Positions 1 to 9,945 of a stretch of DNA of 64,000 bases are shown piece by piece. The notes under the pieces were generated by a model. It ran no database searches. It saw only the letters and a list, made by a program, of their open reading frames with translations, and was not told the DNA's origin. Where the stretch lies: assembly GCA_947458745.1 (NCBI GenBank), contig CANGYQ010000001.1:1-64000 (forward strand), read 5' to 3'. A program made the translations under genes and the position numbers. This DNA is from Bryobacteraceae bacterium (GTDB lineage Bacteria; Acidobacteriota; Terriglobia; Bryobacterales; Bryobacteraceae). Numbering within the stretch: position 1 is the first letter of the stretch; every line of letters starts with the position of its first letter.

Positions 1-2
1 CC

Positions 3-86
3 TACGATGAAGTGCCCGCAGCGGCGCTCCCCGAGATCCTCCAAGCAGCCGCCGAGGCCCTGACTCCAGCAAATGTGGCTGCTTGA
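3..86 (+). CDS. C-terminal tail of a gene entering from the left (unidentified)
   Basis: An open frame runs from the window edge to a TGA at 84-86 and encodes about 27 residues ending LTPANVAA. It overlaps the start of the next gene by 14 nt, the tight coupling usual for small two-gene modules such as toxin-antitoxin pairs. DUF5615 proteins are often preceded by a DUF433 antitoxin-like gene, but the visible tail is too short to assign a family. The start lies outside the window. Confidence 0.45.
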   Translation, partial: YDEVPAAALPEILQAAAEALTPANVAA

Positions 87-372
87 CGTCAACATCCCGC
101 AGCGGCTTTTCCAGGTCTTGGCCAGACTCGGCATTACGGCGGAAACGGCAGTCTATCGAGGCTGGCGAAACCTCAGAAATGGAGATCTAGTGCGGGCTGC
201 CGCCAGCTCAGGATTCACCTGCATTCTGACCCGTGATCGACTCTTCGCCGAATCAGCCGCCCGGGCTCTGGTCGCGAACAACCTGAGCATCGTGGTGGTT
301 GCATTACCGCAGCTGCGTGAGGCTGACTTCTTAATGGCTTTTGAAGAGGCCTGGCAACGCGAGGCTATCTAG
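73..372 (+). CDS. DUF5615 PIN-like protein
   Basis: A 99-residue protein. It opens with the hydrophobic strand and acidic residue typical of PIN-like folds (MWLLDVNIP, D5) and has a central LTRDRLF segment, as in DUF5615/Mut7-C-like PIN domains. These proteins are predicted RNases and often act as the toxin half of small modules. The start codon lies inside the end of the preceding gene (14-nt overlap), so the two are probably co-translated. Family membership rests on the motif pattern and length; toxicity and substrate are unknown. Confidence 0.7.
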   Translation: MWLLDVNIPQRLFQVLARLGITAETAVYRGWRNLRNGDLVRAAASSGFTCILTRDRLFAESAARALVANNLSIVVVALPQLREADFLMAFEEAWQREAI

Positions 373-452
373 CCGCTACCCGGTGGGATTCGGGAGTGGC
401 CTTCAAGCCGAGAACCCGACTAGGGCATCATCAAGCGGGCCGCCAGCACAAT

Positions 453-1184
453 CTACGCCGACTTAGCCGCCACCGGCAGCGAGCCCCAGTCTTCCGGCAT
501 CTGACCTTCGGGCAGCAGCGCGCCCTTCTCCAGATAACGCACACGCGTCGCAAATCGCGCTGCGTGCGGATCATGCGTCACCATCACCACCGTCTTGCCG
601 TATTCCTTGTTCAGCCGCGTCAACAGAGTGAGCACGTCCTGCGCGGAGTTGGAATCGAGGTTGCCGGTGGGCTCATCGGCCAGGATCAAGTCCGGGTCAG
701 TCACCAACGCCCGCGCAATGGCCACGCGTTGTTCCTGCCCGCCGGAGAGCTGCTTGGGCAAGTGCGTCAGCCGGTCGCCCAGCCCGACCAACTTCAGCGC
801 GGTCTCGGCATGCTCCCGCCGCTCCTTGGGCTTCAGATTGGTTAGCAGCAGCGGCAGTTCGACATTCTCGATCGCCGTCAGCACCGGGATCAGGTTGAAG
901 CTTTGGAAGATGAAACCGATGTGCGCGTTGCGCCAAGCCGCCACCTGCCGGTCACTCACGGCGCGCAGGTCCGCGCCCAGCACTTCAATGGAGCCTTCGG
1001 TGGCCCGGTCCATGGCCGCGATCAGGTAGAGCAAGGTGGACTTGCCGGAACCTGAGGGGCCCATCAGCGCCACGAACTCGCCCTTGTGGATCTCAATTGA
1101 CGCGCCCTTTAGCGCCGTCACTTCAAACTGGTCGCGCTTGTAGACGCGCGACAAGCCCCGCGTTTGGATTACTGTTTCGCTCAT
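453..1184 (-). CDS. ABC transporter ATP-binding protein (LolD/MacB type)
   Basis: A 243-residue ATPase. Walker [10 protein letters not shown] is at residues 42-50, the signature LSGGQEQR at 146-153, Walker B with the catalytic Glu in [10 protein letters not shown] at about 168-177, and the H-loop His at 204 (VTHDPH). The DEPTGNLD signature is characteristic of the LolD/MacB/FtsE branch, which energises FtsX-type permeases acting mechanically on periplasmic or lipid substrates. It is the last gene of a leftward operon of two FtsX-type permeases, an HlyD adaptor and this ATPase, and its start overlaps the adaptor stop by 4 nt (ATGA). The substrate cannot be told from sequence. Confidence 0.92.
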   Translation of the reverse strand: MSETVIQTRGLSRVYKRDQFEVTALKGASIEIHKGEFVALMGPSGSGKSTLLYLIAAMDRATEGSIEVLGADLRAVSDRQVAAWRNAHIGFIFQSFNLIPVLTAIENVELPLLLTNLKPKERREHAETALKLVGLGDRLTHLPKQLSGGQEQRVAIARALVTDPDLILADEPTGNLDSNSAQDVLTLLTRLNKEYGKTVVMVTHDPHAARFATRVRYLEKGALLPEGQMPEDWGSLPVAAKSA

Positions 1185-2533
1185 GAAGCTGACCCTTTCG
1201 GGCGAACCTTGTCGCCATCTTTCAATTCCGCGGGCGGATTGACGATCACGTCTTCGCCGCCAATCAGACCTTCTTCCACCCGCAGCCCTTCGCTCGTGCT
1301 GCCAGTCACCTTCACCGGCCGCTTCAACGCCTTGCCGCCCAGGATCACAAACACCGCGTCGTTGCGCACAGCCGCTGACGGCACATAGACCACGGGCTTC
1401 GCCGCCACGGCAGGCGCATCGGACTTCTTCTCCTCGCTCACAAACGCCACGCTGGCATTCATGTCCGGCCGCAGGAAGCTATCCGGCGACAGCACCTTCA
1501 CCTTCACTTGAACGGTGGCCTTCTGGCGATTCGCTTCGGGCGAGATCTCGGCGATGACGCCCTCGTACTTGCGATCCGGGTAAGCATCAGTGGTGATGAT
1601 GCCCTTTTGCTTGGGGCTGAGCCGCGCAAAGTCATTCTGGTTGATGTCCAGCTCCACCTGCAGATCATTCAGGTCAGCCAGCGAGACTACGTAGCCCTTG
1701 GCCCCACGATCACCCACAAATCCCGTCGTGACAAACTCGCCCTTCTCGACATTGCGTTCCAGCACCGTGCCTGTCACCGGAGCCTTGATCACCGTGTTCG
1801 AAAGCTGCGTCTGATAGAACGCCATCCGGCCTTTGGCTTCTTCAATCTGGCCGCGGAGCGAATCAATAAACTCGCGGCGTGGCCCCAACTTCACCACTTC
1901 AAAGACTTTCTCGAGCGACACCACCCGCGCCGCCTGGGCATCGCGCCGGGCCACGGCGTCGTCCAGCAACTGCGCCGCCTGCACCTTCTGCTCCACCAGC
2001 AAGCGCGTCCGCTTCAGCGTCACTTCGGCGTTGGCCAACTCCGCCTTGGCTTGATCAACATTGGCCCGGGCGGAAGCGATCTCTTCCGGGCGCGATCCGT
2101 TCTGCGCCTCCTGCAGACGAGCCTGCAGCGTTTGCAGTTGCCCTTGCGCCTGCTGCAGCTGGGCCTTGTATTCGTCGTCTTCGAGACGCACAATGGTCTG
2201 CCCCTCGGTGACGCGATCGCCCTTCTCCACCCCAATCCACTGCACCCGGCCGATCACCTTGGAGGCGACCTGGATCTTGTGATGGGCGACGATGTAGCCG
2301 GTGGCATTCAAGATCACCGTGCCTTGCTCCGCCGAAGCAGTACTGGCGGACTTCACGCGATACAGGTCCACCTCAGTCGATGCGTTCAGGTTGCCGTAGA
2401 TCAGCCGCGCTGCCCCAGCCAGCATAAACAAGCAAACGCCGGTGATGATAAGCCGCCGCGCCCAGGGAGAACCTTCCTCCGTCATGACTTTTTTGCTGCG
2501 GTCAATCCGCAAGCTCTTCAGATCCGCGTCCAT
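1181..2533 (-). CDS. HlyD/MacA-family periplasmic adaptor
   Basis: A 450-residue membrane-fusion protein. A short cytoplasmic N-terminus precedes one membrane anchor at about residues 25-47. Then come a split lipoyl domain ([11 protein letters not shown]...[11 protein letters not shown]), a long coiled-coil hairpin rich in Ala/Gln/Glu (about 120-260), the second lipoyl half ([13 protein letters not shown]) and a beta-barrel with a C-terminal membrane-proximal domain. Such proteins bridge inner-membrane ABC permeases to an outer-membrane channel. It lies between the two permeases and the ATPase of the same operon, so they probably form one MacAB-like complex. No TolC gene is adjacent. Confidence 0.9.
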   Translation of the reverse strand: MDADLKSLRIDRSKKVMTEEGSPWARRLIITGVCLFMLAGAARLIYGNLNASTEVDLYRVKSASTASAEQGTVILNATGYIVAHHKIQVASKVIGRVQWIGVEKGDRVTEGQTIVRLEDDEYKAQLQQAQGQLQTLQARLQEAQNGSRPEEIASARANVDQAKAELANAEVTLKRTRLLVEQKVQAAQLLDDAVARRDAQAARVVSLEKVFEVVKLGPRREFIDSLRGQIEEAKGRMAFYQTQLSNTVIKAPVTGTVLERNVEKGEFVTTGFVGDRGAKGYVVSLADLNDLQVELDINQNDFARLSPKQKGIITTDAYPDRKYEGVIAEISPEANRQKATVQVKVKVLSPDSFLRPDMNASVAFVSEEKKSDAPAVAAKPVVYVPSAAVRNDAVFVILGGKALKRPVKVTGSTSEGLRVEEGLIGGEDVIVNPPAELKDGDKVRPKGSAS

Positions 2534-2580
2534 AGTCTCCTAGATGTCTTGCCATCAAACGCAAACTTGTCTTGTGGCCC

Positions 2581-2648
2581 AGCCCCATGCGTCAGCTTGG
2601 AGCTTTGGCCTGGACCCACACACAAGCCCCAAGCTGACGCATGGGGCT
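2581..2648. repeat. REP-like 20-bp perfect inverted repeat between operon genes
   Basis: The arm AGCCCCATGCGTCAGCTTGG (2581-2600) is exactly complementary to 2629-2648, with a 28-nt loop. It lies in the 143-nt gap between permease and adaptor genes of one operon, where a transcribed hairpin would protect or partly terminate the mRNA. It is GC-rich and lacks a T-run, so it resembles a dispersed REP-type palindrome more than an intrinsic terminator. Copy number elsewhere cannot be judged from this window. Confidence 0.75.
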
Positions 2649-2676
2649 AAAGCCAACCGCTCCGTAGCCACAAACG

Positions 2677-3846
2677 CTAAACCTCGCGCAGCGCCGTCAA
2701 GATCTCTTTGCGCGCCGCATTGCGCGCCGGGAACAGGCCGCCGACGGCACCCAGAACCAGCGCGAACGTCAGCCCAATCCCCATGATCACTGGCGTGACG
2801 GAGAAATTGAACGAGATCTCGCTGAAGGTGACAAAGCTGCCGATGCCGGTCGACAGATTGTTCAGCGGTAACACCAGCAGGCAGCCAAACAGCCCGCCCA
2901 GCAGCGACAGCACTAGCGACTCAAAAAAGAAGCTGGTGAGAATGCTCAGCCGCGAGAAGCCCAGCACCCGCAACGTCCCGATCTCTTTTGCACGTCGCGC
3001 CACCGCCGCGTACATCGTGTTCATGGCGGCAAAACAGCTACCCACCGCCATGATCACGGAAACAAACAGGCCCAGCGCTTGCAGCGGCGCAGCGGAAACG
3101 GTTTGGGCATCGAAGTACTCTTTTTCACTTTGCGCCTTGACGTTCAGCTTTTGGTCGCCATTCAGATCATTGATCAGGGCTTGCGCCGCCACCGGGTCCA
3201 CCGCGCGGACCAGTGCGGAGCTCAGCACTTCAGACCGGTTGTAATCCGCGGCTGCCTGATTCAAGTCCGCCCAGATTTCGCTATTCACACCCGCTGCCCG
3301 GCCGCCGTCCATCACTCCCACCACTTCCCATTCTCCCCGGGCGAAACTGATCCTCTTGCCGAGCTGAGCATCGGGGAAGCGCTCCGCAATGCCCTTGCCC
3401 ACGACAATCTCCCGCCGCCCGGTTTGAAACCACCGGCCCGATTGCAGCTTGACCTGCCGGCGCAGCCCCGGGCCGTCGGGTGACAGCCCGCGAATCGTCA
3501 CGTTCATTCCCTCGGGAGAATCCAGCCGGGGCAGATTCAAGATCTGCACCATCTCGAGCGAGGCCTGCGGCTCACCCTTGTCATTGCGAGCAATGCCGGA
3601 CTTGAACTTCAACTGCTGGAAGGTGGCCCGCGCAAAATTGCTGTTCAATTCCGCCGTTGACCCCTTGCGCATGATGAGAATGTTCAGTGGATCGCCGGAT
3701 GATTCGAAGGCCATCTTCAAGCCCTCCACCATTGCCAGTACACTCAGCAGCACGGCCACGGTCAGGCCCACGCCCAGCGCCGTCATCAGAGTGGTGGTGC
3801 GCCGGACCACCAGGTTGCGGATGTTGTAAGAAAGTGGGATCGCCAT
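2677..3846 (-). CDS. FtsX-type ABC transporter permease
   Basis: A 389-residue permease with the MacB/FtsX plan. There is one N-terminal transmembrane helix (about residues 15-40), a periplasmic MacB-core-like domain of about 220 residues, and three C-terminal helices (around 260-285, 310-340 and 350-375) ending in the conserved amphipathic tail ([19 protein letters not shown]). It ends 143 nt before the adaptor and starts 5 nt after the second permease, in the same operon as an ATPase. Two different half-size permeases next to each other suggest a heterodimeric transporter. Confidence 0.88.
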   Translation of the reverse strand: MAIPLSYNIRNLVVRRTTTLMTALGVGLTVAVLLSVLAMVEGLKMAFESSGDPLNILIMRKGSTAELNSNFARATFQQLKFKSGIARNDKGEPQASLEMVQILNLPRLDSPEGMNVTIRGLSPDGPGLRRQVKLQSGRWFQTGRREIVVGKGIAERFPDAQLGKRISFARGEWEVVGVMDGGRAAGVNSEIWADLNQAAADYNRSEVLSSALVRAVDPVAAQALINDLNGDQKLNVKAQSEKEYFDAQTVSAAPLQALGLFVSVIMAVGSCFAAMNTMYAAVARRAKEIGTLRVLGFSRLSILTSFFFESLVLSLLGGLFGCLLVLPLNNLSTGIGSFVTFSEISFNFSVTPVIMGIGLTFALVLGAVGGLFPARNAARKEILTALREV

Positions 3847-3851
3847 CAGAG

Positions 3852-5015
3852 TTAACCCGTGTACCGCATCGTGTCCAGAATCGGTGTCCGCGAGGCGTTC
3901 CAGGCCGGCACGATGGCCGCCAGCAAGCCCACCAGCGCACCGATCGCCAGCGTCAAGGCCGTAGTGATCGGCGTCAGGCCCAGATCGCGCAACTGCGTCG
4001 CGAACGACCCGGCCGCCGCCCCGACTCCACCCGCGACCACGGAAGCCAGCACGCAGCCAAGCGCCGCCCCCATCAGTGAGATCGCCATCGCCTCACCCAG
4101 CAAGATGCCCAGCAACGCCCCCTGCGTGAAGCCGAGCGTCTTCATGATGCCCACTTCCCGCACGCGTTCCCGCACCGACATCGCCATCGTATTGGCCGAA
4201 ACCAGCAGGATGGTGAACGTCACCGCCGCGCAGATCGCAAACACGATCGCCTTGACATTGCCCAGAAAGCCGACGAAGCTCAACAGAAACGCCTGCTCAG
4301 TTTCCGTGCGGGTCTGCACTGGGGCGTTTTTGAACATCTCATCCACATTGCGCGCCACTTCGCCGGTCTGCTCCTTGGAGGCGACCAGAGTATTGAATGT
4401 CCCCGCAAAGTCGCGCCGCGCCACCGGCAGGCTTTGATAAAGGTAATCCAGGTTAAAGAACAGCGTCTCCGTATCATCCACCGAGTCATAGATACCGCGC
4501 ACGGTCAGTTCGTAATTCCCGGGGAAGATGTCGCCCTTCAGCACGATCCGGTCACCCAGTTTGAAGCCGAACTTCTCAGCCAGCTTAGTGCCCACAATGC
4601 AAGCGGTGCGCTCCCGCATGAAAGCTAGCTTCTGCTCTTCCGGCATCTTCAGGTCCGTTTGAACCTTGAAGAAGTCCTCCGGCTCCACCGCGAAGCGCGC
4701 AAAGAAATTTCGCTGATCGCGGTCATCCTTGTAGGTACCGCCGAACCACATTGAGGTGTAAAGAGCGGCCACACCCGGCACCTGCTTGATCCGCTGCTTG
4801 TAGGAGGCGGGCATCACCTGCGTAAGTGAGACCCGGTGCCGCGTGATCAGCCGCAGTGCCTGGCTGGGTGTCGGCTCAGAATGGTAGAGCGCCTCATACA
4901 TCGCAAACATCGTGCCCAACAAGCAGAACGACGCCGCAATCGAGCCCAGGGTCAACATGCTCCGCCGCCGGTTGCGCAGCGTATTCTTGAAGATAAGCGG
5001 CAAGTAACGGATCAT
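3852..5015 (-). CDS. FtsX-type ABC transporter permease, first gene of the operon
   Basis: A 387-residue permease. The chosen start ([11 protein letters not shown]) lies 43 nt from the divergent tadA. The reading frame stays open further upstream but that stretch runs antisense through tadA and looks nothing like a permease N-terminus. The helix at about 20-45 is followed by a periplasmic domain and three C-terminal helices, ending [21 protein letters not shown], the typical FtsX/MacB tail. It is a paralogue of the neighbouring permease with low similarity, as expected for a heterodimer. The promoter must lie in or next to the tadA 5' end. Confidence 0.85.
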   Translation of the reverse strand: MIRYLPLIFKNTLRNRRRSMLTLGSIAASFCLLGTMFAMYEALYHSEPTPSQALRLITRHRVSLTQVMPASYKQRIKQVPGVAALYTSMWFGGTYKDDRDQRNFFARFAVEPEDFFKVQTDLKMPEEQKLAFMRERTACIVGTKLAEKFGFKLGDRIVLKGDIFPGNYELTVRGIYDSVDDTETLFFNLDYLYQSLPVARRDFAGTFNTLVASKEQTGEVARNVDEMFKNAPVQTRTETEQAFLLSFVGFLGNVKAIVFAICAAVTFTILLVSANTMAMSVRERVREVGIMKTLGFTQGALLGILLGEAMAISLMGAALGCVLASVVAGGVGAAAGSFATQLRDLGLTPITTALTLAIGALVGLLAAIVPAWNASRTPILDTMRYTG

Positions 5016-5058
5016 CACCCTCAGTTTACGCGAGGGCAGGCGATCAAATTCCTCTGAT

Positions 5059-5532
5059 ATGGATGAAACAGCGAAAACAGCAGACGAACGGTACATGCGC
5101 CGGGCCCTGGCGCTCGCGCGTCTAGCGGAGGAATCGGGCGAGGTTCCGGTAGGCGCGGTGGTGGTTTTGAATGGCGAGATCGTCGGTGAAGGGGCAAACG
5201 CTCCGATTGCGCTGCATGACCCCACCGCCCACGCTGAAATGCAGGCTCTGCGGGCGGCGGCCACCAACACCGGCAACTATCGCCTCACCGGTGCGACACT
5301 GTATTGCACGCTGGAACCTTGTCCGATGTGTGCCGGGGCGCTGGTGCATGCCCGCGTGTCACGCCTGGTTTTCGCCGCCCGCGACCTGCGCTTTGGCGGG
5401 GTGCGTAGCAAGTTCCAGATTGCGGATTCGCCCCTGCTCAATCATCGGGTGGAGATCGTGGAGGGCGTATTGGCGGCCGATTGCACGGCCCTCATTCAGC
5501 AGTTCTTCCTCAACAAGCGCTCAGCCGATTAA
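5059..5532 (+). CDS. tadA: tRNA-specific adenosine deaminase TadA
   Basis: A 157-residue cytidine-deaminase-fold enzyme that converts A34 to inosine in the wobble position of tRNA-Arg(ACG). The catalytic HAE motif is at residues 58-60 (Glu60 is the proton shuttle) and the second zinc motif PCPMC is at 87-91 (Cys88 and Cys91). The N-terminal helix YMRRALALA and the length match TadA rather than free-nucleoside or guanine deaminases. It is divergent from the ABC operon and its last 12 nt overlap the convergent small exported-protein gene. Confidence 0.95.
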   Translation: MDETAKTADERYMRRALALARLAEESGEVPVGAVVVLNGEIVGEGANAPIALHDPTAHAEMQALRAAATNTGNYRLTGATLYCTLEPCPMCAGALVHARVSRLVFAARDLRFGGVRSKFQIADSPLLNHRVEIVEGVLAADCTALIQQFFLNKRSAD

Positions 5533-5961
5533 GCTCAAGGAGCCGCCTGATAGACGGTGGTGTGGCCAGCAAAGAAGACTCCGATAATCGCTCCCCACGT
5601 TGCCCCAGCGGCCGCGCTGCCAGCTAGCAACCTCTCCACCGTCCGAACCATTGGTGAAGAGCAGCCCGACTAACACGACACTAGCCAGAACCCCGGCACC
5701 GATGGCCGCGCCTTTAGCGGCATTCAACCCCCGGCCTCCCGCGCTCCGCAGGCGAACTTTGCGCACATCGGCCTTGGGGATTGACTTCCCCGCCACTGTG
5801 ATCGACTGGTCATCCACCGATATCAGCGGGCCCTTCAGCTTGGCCTTGGCCGCGAGATAAATCTCCACCTCTCGGCCCGCAGCCAACCCTTTCACGCGGG
5901 TCCAGTCATCCAGGCCCTGCCCCGGCAGGGGGAGGGCAGCGCATAACAGCGGCAATCGCAT
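5521..5961 (-). CDS. Small exported protein of unknown function
   Basis: A 146-residue protein. It begins with a short hydrophobic signal-like segment (MRLPLLCAALPLPGQG), then about 60 residues with the look of a small beta domain (VEIYLAAKAKLKGPLISVDD), then one hydrophobic helix at about 85-105 (AAKGAAIGAGVLASVVLVGLLF). A Shine-Dalgarno-like AAGGGG precedes the start. The pattern resembles acidobacterial exported proteins with a glycine-rich helix; I do not recognise a family. It converges on tadA with a 12-nt overlap. Confidence 0.6.
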   Translation of the reverse strand: MRLPLLCAALPLPGQGLDDWTRVKGLAAGREVEIYLAAKAKLKGPLISVDDQSITVAGKSIPKADVRKVRLRSAGGRGLNAAKGAAIGAGVLASVVLVGLLFTNGSDGGEVASWQRGRWGNVGSDYRSLLCWPHHRLSGGSLSLIG

Positions 5962-6004
5962 TTCGAGACCCCTTTCTGTGGACCTCCGGCGAATAGCCGC
6001 GCCG

Positions 6005-6379
6005 CTAGTCAGCTTTGCGTACCGCTGTGAAGGTACCGCCGTAGGTCTCCCAGGCCCAGCGCCCCGTCAGCTTGCCTTCAGCCAGCTTGCCGGTGATGCT
6101 GAACGTACCAGAGGAGCCCGCCTCCGCGCTTTCCAGCGGAAACTTCAGTTCCAGTTGCCCTTCCTTGAAAATACCCTTCACGTCGGACTTGTCCCACTTG
6201 CCGCCTACGCTATCGCCATCCAGTGAAAAGGTGGCGATCTGGGTCCGCGCGCCGCCCGGCGTATCCATGGTGAAGGTCCATTTGCCGGACAAGGCATCAT
6301 CAGCGGCCAGCAGCGACGCTAGGCCCAGGGCCAGGACGAACAGACGGATCAAGAGCAGGTTGAATCGGGGCATGCGCAT
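6005..6379 (-). CDS. Small secreted protein of unknown function
   Basis: The start at MRMPRF gives 124 residues with a clear signal peptide (FNLLLIRLFVLALGLASLLA, then AADDAL). An upstream in-frame ATG is possible but would bury the signal peptide. The mature part is rich in short Gly/Lys beta strands (LSGKWTFTMDTPGGARTQ, VGGKWDKSDVKGIF, LTGRWAWETYGGTFTAVRK), suggesting a small lipocalin-like or beta-barrel domain of the type found in secreted acidobacterial proteins. Function is unknown. It lies between the small exported protein above and the TonB receptor, on the same strand. Confidence 0.65.
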   Translation of the reverse strand: MRMPRFNLLLIRLFVLALGLASLLAADDALSGKWTFTMDTPGGARTQIATFSLDGDSVGGKWDKSDVKGIFKEGQLELKFPLESAEAGSSGTFSITGKLAEGKLTGRWAWETYGGTFTAVRKAD

Positions 6380-6523
6380 AGTTCTTGACGCTAGTGTAGC
6401 CAACCCTGACGGTACGGGGGGTAACGATGCCATGAATATGCGGTTCCCAAAAACAATCCGGGCGCCAACCTCAGCGAAGAGGCGGCACCCGGAGAGACTA
6501 CTGACAACTGAAGCGACCGAGTC

Positions 6524-9500
6524 CTAGAACCCGATGCGCATACCGAGACGGAAGGCGCGCTGCGACAGGCCATCACGGCCCGTATTCGCCACACCCGTGA
6601 TCTCAAACACGCCACCCTGGAACCGGCCGTCAGGCGTGGTCCGCAGGCTGGAGATGTTGCTGGACGGGTTGGCCCATTGCGGAGTGTTAGAAACATTCAA
6701 CGCTTCGGCACGGAACTGGATGTTGATCCGCTCGTTGACGTTGAAGCGGCGGAACAGGCCCGCGTCCATGTTCGAGATACCCGGCCCGCGGAGGGTGTTG
6801 ATGCCCGCGTTGCCGAAGCGAGCCCCGGTAACGGCCCGGAAAGCCGTCCAGTCGTAGAACGCCTGGCCACGGCCCGCACCGCCCAACTGCTTGATCTCGC
6901 CCACGACATCAGCCATCTGCGTGTTGCCACCAGGCATGTTGAGCGAGGCACCGTCGGCGTTCACCGTGAAGGGCGAACCCGAGTAGCGGGAGAACAAGCC
7001 ATTCACCTGCCAGCCACTCAGCATGGCCGAGGCAAAGCCGGTCTTGGCGAAAGACTTGCCTTTGCCAAACGGCAGTTCGTAGGACCAGGTGGCCTGGAAG
7101 TTGTGCGGCCGGTCAAACGGCATCCGGGCCTGATTCAGCGACAGGAAGTCCCGCGCCGAGATCGCCGGGCCGCCGGCTTGATCGGAGTTGCAGCAGACGC
7201 CGCGCGCAGCGGAGTAGGTATAGGACACCGTGGTCGACAGGCCGCTCGAGAAGCGGCGCGACAGCGTGGTTTGCAGCGAATCGTACTTGGAGTGGCCGAT
7301 CGGGTCCACCAGCGCGGTGGACACGTTCTTGTTGAACCGGGAAACCAGCGGCTGGCCGGCCGAGCCGGCACCGGGAACCTGACCGGCGTTGACGTTCAGG
7401 AAGTTGGTCTGCCGGACGGCCCGATTGGCGACGTAGCCGGCTTGGATCAGGAAGTTACCCGGCAACTGGCGCTGCACCGTGAAGTTCCAGCTCATGATGT
7501 AGGAGCGGCGGTAGCTGTCGCCCGTGGACTGCACAGCGTAGTTGCGCGGCAGGTCCAGCACGCCGCTTGAGATGTTCGGCATCACCGGAATCGGAATACC
7601 CTGCTCCACGCGGCTGACCGGCACGAAAGCATCAGTCGTGTCGCCATTCAGAATCAGCAGGATCGGGTAATTGGTCCGCAGTGCGCGCACCAGATTGAAA
7701 GGATCCCAATTGATGCCAAAGCCGGTGCGGATGACGGTCTTTTCCGACGGGCGGTAGGCGATGCCCAGGCTGGGCGAGAACAGCAGGTTGGAGTTCTTGG
7801 TACCGCAATCCACCGGCACGCTGCCCAAACCACAAACCAGCATCTTGTTGTTCACGAAGTCATAGCGTTCCATGCCGCGCCCATCCGGACGGCGGGGCAT
7901 CGGGAAGTTGTTGTAGCGGACACCGTAGTTCAGTGTCAGCTTCTTGTTCACCTGCCAAGTGTCCTGCAAGAACGCCTGGTACATCCAGGTCTTGGCACCA
8001 TAGAATTCATCCACCGAATAGGTGGTGCCGAAGTTGGTCGGCAACCCGAGCAGGAAAGCGCCCCAGGAATTGAACGGGCTGGCCGAGGCACCGCCACGGA
8101 TCTGCGTGGGACCGCCGTTGAACTGGAAGCCACCCTGCGCGCCCTGGTTCTGTCCGGCAAACTCCGCCTGCTGGTGCCGCAGTGCCTGCTGGTAGAAGTC
8201 GATGCCGAAGCGGATCTGGTGGGAGCCCTTGGTCCAGTTGAGGTTGGTCACATACTGATACTGCGGATCGCGCCGCTCATAGGGCATGAATGAATCCTGC
8301 AGGCCCAGGTTCAAGAAGCCGTTGACGCCGAAGCGCGGCCAGCCGCCTTCAAACTTGCGCTTGCCATTAGTTCCCGGGATCTTCAAGACGTCCAGGCCGA
8401 TGTTGGTATCCAGGAAGTCCTGGGCCACCTTCGTCTGGTAGTACGTGTAGCCGAAGTTGGCATCGAGAATCAGATTCGGCTTGATGACGTAGGTGGTGGC
8501 GTAGGTCAACGAGTGTGTCGTACCGTTGGCGGTACCGGTGTTGCCACCGGCGGCGGAGACGCCCACGCCGCCCAGTTCGCCGAGGATGCCCGGGTTGCTC
8601 ATGTTGTACTTCACCGCGCCGTAGCGGGCATACATGCTCCACTTTTCGCTGACGTTGTAGTTCACCTTCGAGTCAACCGTGTGGCGGTCAAACAGGAAGC
8701 CGCCCGTGGCAAAGAAGTTGCTCTCGCGGAAACCGGGCTCCGTGATGGCGGGCATCTTGGCCATGATGCCTTTGGCCACTTGGCTGATGCGGGCATCCGG
8801 GATAATGTTGCCCGGGAAGGGTGTGCGGTCGGCCCCATTAGCTTGATTTCCCGTGGCGGGGTCAAAGACGACGCCGCGCGTGCCATAGATCGATGGACCT
8901 TCCGACAAGTTGCCCGTTCGCATGGCCGCCACCGGCAGCGTGCCGGAGTTGTTGGCGAACTCACGCCGCGTGGCCGCTTCATAGGAAGTGAAGAAGAACA
9001 ACTTGTTCTTCACAATCGGACCACCGATGGTGCCGCCCGGCTGATTGAAGATGTACTTGGGGTTGCGCTGGTTTCCCTGATTGTTGATCGTATAGGTAAA
9101 CGGCTTGGCCAGCAGGGCGTTGTTGTTGTGGTACCAAAAGCCCGAACCGTGGAAGTCATTGGTGCCGCTCTTCACTTGCACGTTGATGGAAGCGCCACCC
9201 GCCAAACCCTGCTCGGCGGAGAAGCTGTTGGTCACCACGTTGACCGTTTCGATTGCTTCCAGCGTCGGCACGTAGGCCGCGATATGCGGCAGCCAGGGCT
9301 GCTGGCTGGATGCACCGTCAATGCGGACGTTAACGCCGGAGGTGGAAGTGCCATTGACGTTCGACTGCAACGCACGCGACGGATTGGTCGGCACGGAGTG
9401 GGCGTTTTGCGGCGGGGAGAAGCCCGGGATGGTGACCAGCAGGTTCTGGTAGTTACGCCCCACCGGAACCGGGACATTCAGCAATTCCTTGCTAGTGACT

Positions 9501-9910
9501 TCGGCCTTCACGGTGGCGGAATCCGTCTGGAGCACCGCGGTCGAAGCTTCCACGGTGACGGAGTCGCTCACCGCGCCCACCTGCATCGTGACATCAACAC
9601 GGGTGACGTTATTGGAGGTGACCGTGACGGAAGTTTCGTTCGCCGTCCGGAAGCCATCCTTGGTGATCTTGACGTCATACTCGCCCGGCTGGGTGGCGGC
9701 GAAGGTGTACTGGCCACCTTCATTGGTGGTCGTGGCACGGGCCAGACCAGTGGCCTTATTGGTCAGCGTGACCGACGCGCCAGGCACGGCGGCACCGGAG
9801 ATATCGTTGGCTTGGCCCACCACTGAACCATACAGAACTTGAGCAGATAAGCGCGGGCTGCTACACAGCAGCACGGCGAAAAAAAATAGCGTACGCAGAC
9901 AAATAGACAT
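6524..9910 (-). CDS. Oar-like TonB-dependent receptor with carboxypeptidase-regulatory domain
   Basis: About 1128 residues from MSICLRTLFFF, which starts a signal peptide (cleavage near LSAQ) and has an AGAGGGG-like ribosome site upstream; the frame is open 13 codons further. An N-terminal carboxypeptidase-regulatory-like domain (about 25-110: ISGAAVPGASVTLTNKATG) precedes a plug domain (VPVGRNYQNLLVTIPGFSP; INVQVKSGTNDFHGSGFWYH) and a long beta-barrel ending in an aromatic residue (FRLGMRIGF). This is the Oar/TBDR type abundant in Acidobacteriota, thought to import or bind polymers at the outer membrane. No transport partner is adjacent, so the substrate is unknown. Confidence 0.9.
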   Translation of the reverse strand: MSICLRTLFFFAVLLCSSPRLSAQVLYGSVVGQANDISGAAVPGASVTLTNKATGLARATTTNEGGQYTFAATQPGEYDVKITKDGFRTANETSVTVTSNNVTRVDVTMQVGAVSDSVTVEASTAVLQTDSATVKAEVTSKELLNVPVPVGRNYQNLLVTIPGFSPPQNAHSVPTNPSRALQSNVNGTSTSGVNVRIDGASSQQPWLPHIAAYVPTLEAIETVNVVTNSFSAEQGLAGGASINVQVKSGTNDFHGSGFWYHNNNALLAKPFTYTINNQGNQRNPKYIFNQPGGTIGGPIVKNKLFFFTSYEAATRREFANNSGTLPVAAMRTGNLSEGPSIYGTRGVVFDPATGNQANGADRTPFPGNIIPDARISQVAKGIMAKMPAITEPGFRESNFFATGGFLFDRHTVDSKVNYNVSEKWSMYARYGAVKYNMSNPGILGELGGVGVSAAGGNTGTANGTTHSLTYATTYVIKPNLILDANFGYTYYQTKVAQDFLDTNIGLDVLKIPGTNGKRKFEGGWPRFGVNGFLNLGLQDSFMPYERRDPQYQYVTNLNWTKGSHQIRFGIDFYQQALRHQQAEFAGQNQGAQGGFQFNGGPTQIRGGASASPFNSWGAFLLGLPTNFGTTYSVDEFYGAKTWMYQAFLQDTWQVNKKLTLNYGVRYNNFPMPRRPDGRGMERYDFVNNKMLVCGLGSVPVDCGTKNSNLLFSPSLGIAYRPSEKTVIRTGFGINWDPFNLVRALRTNYPILLILNGDTTDAFVPVSRVEQGIPIPVMPNISSGVLDLPRNYAVQSTGDSYRRSYIMSWNFTVQRQLPGNFLIQAGYVANRAVRQTNFLNVNAGQVPGAGSAGQPLVSRFNKNVSTALVDPIGHSKYDSLQTTLSRRFSSGLSTTVSYTYSAARGVCCNSDQAGGPAISARDFLSLNQARMPFDRPHNFQATWSYELPFGKGKSFAKTGFASAMLSGWQVNGLFSRYSGSPFTVNADGASLNMPGGNTQMADVVGEIKQLGGAGRGQAFYDWTAFRAVTGARFGNAGINTLRGPGISNMDAGLFRRFNVNERINIQFRAEALNVSNTPQWANPSSNISSLRTTPDGRFQGGVFEITGVANTGRDGLSQRAFRLGMRIGF

Positions 9911-9945
9911 AGCTCGAGAGACCCCTCTTCTGGGAATCAGTTCTA

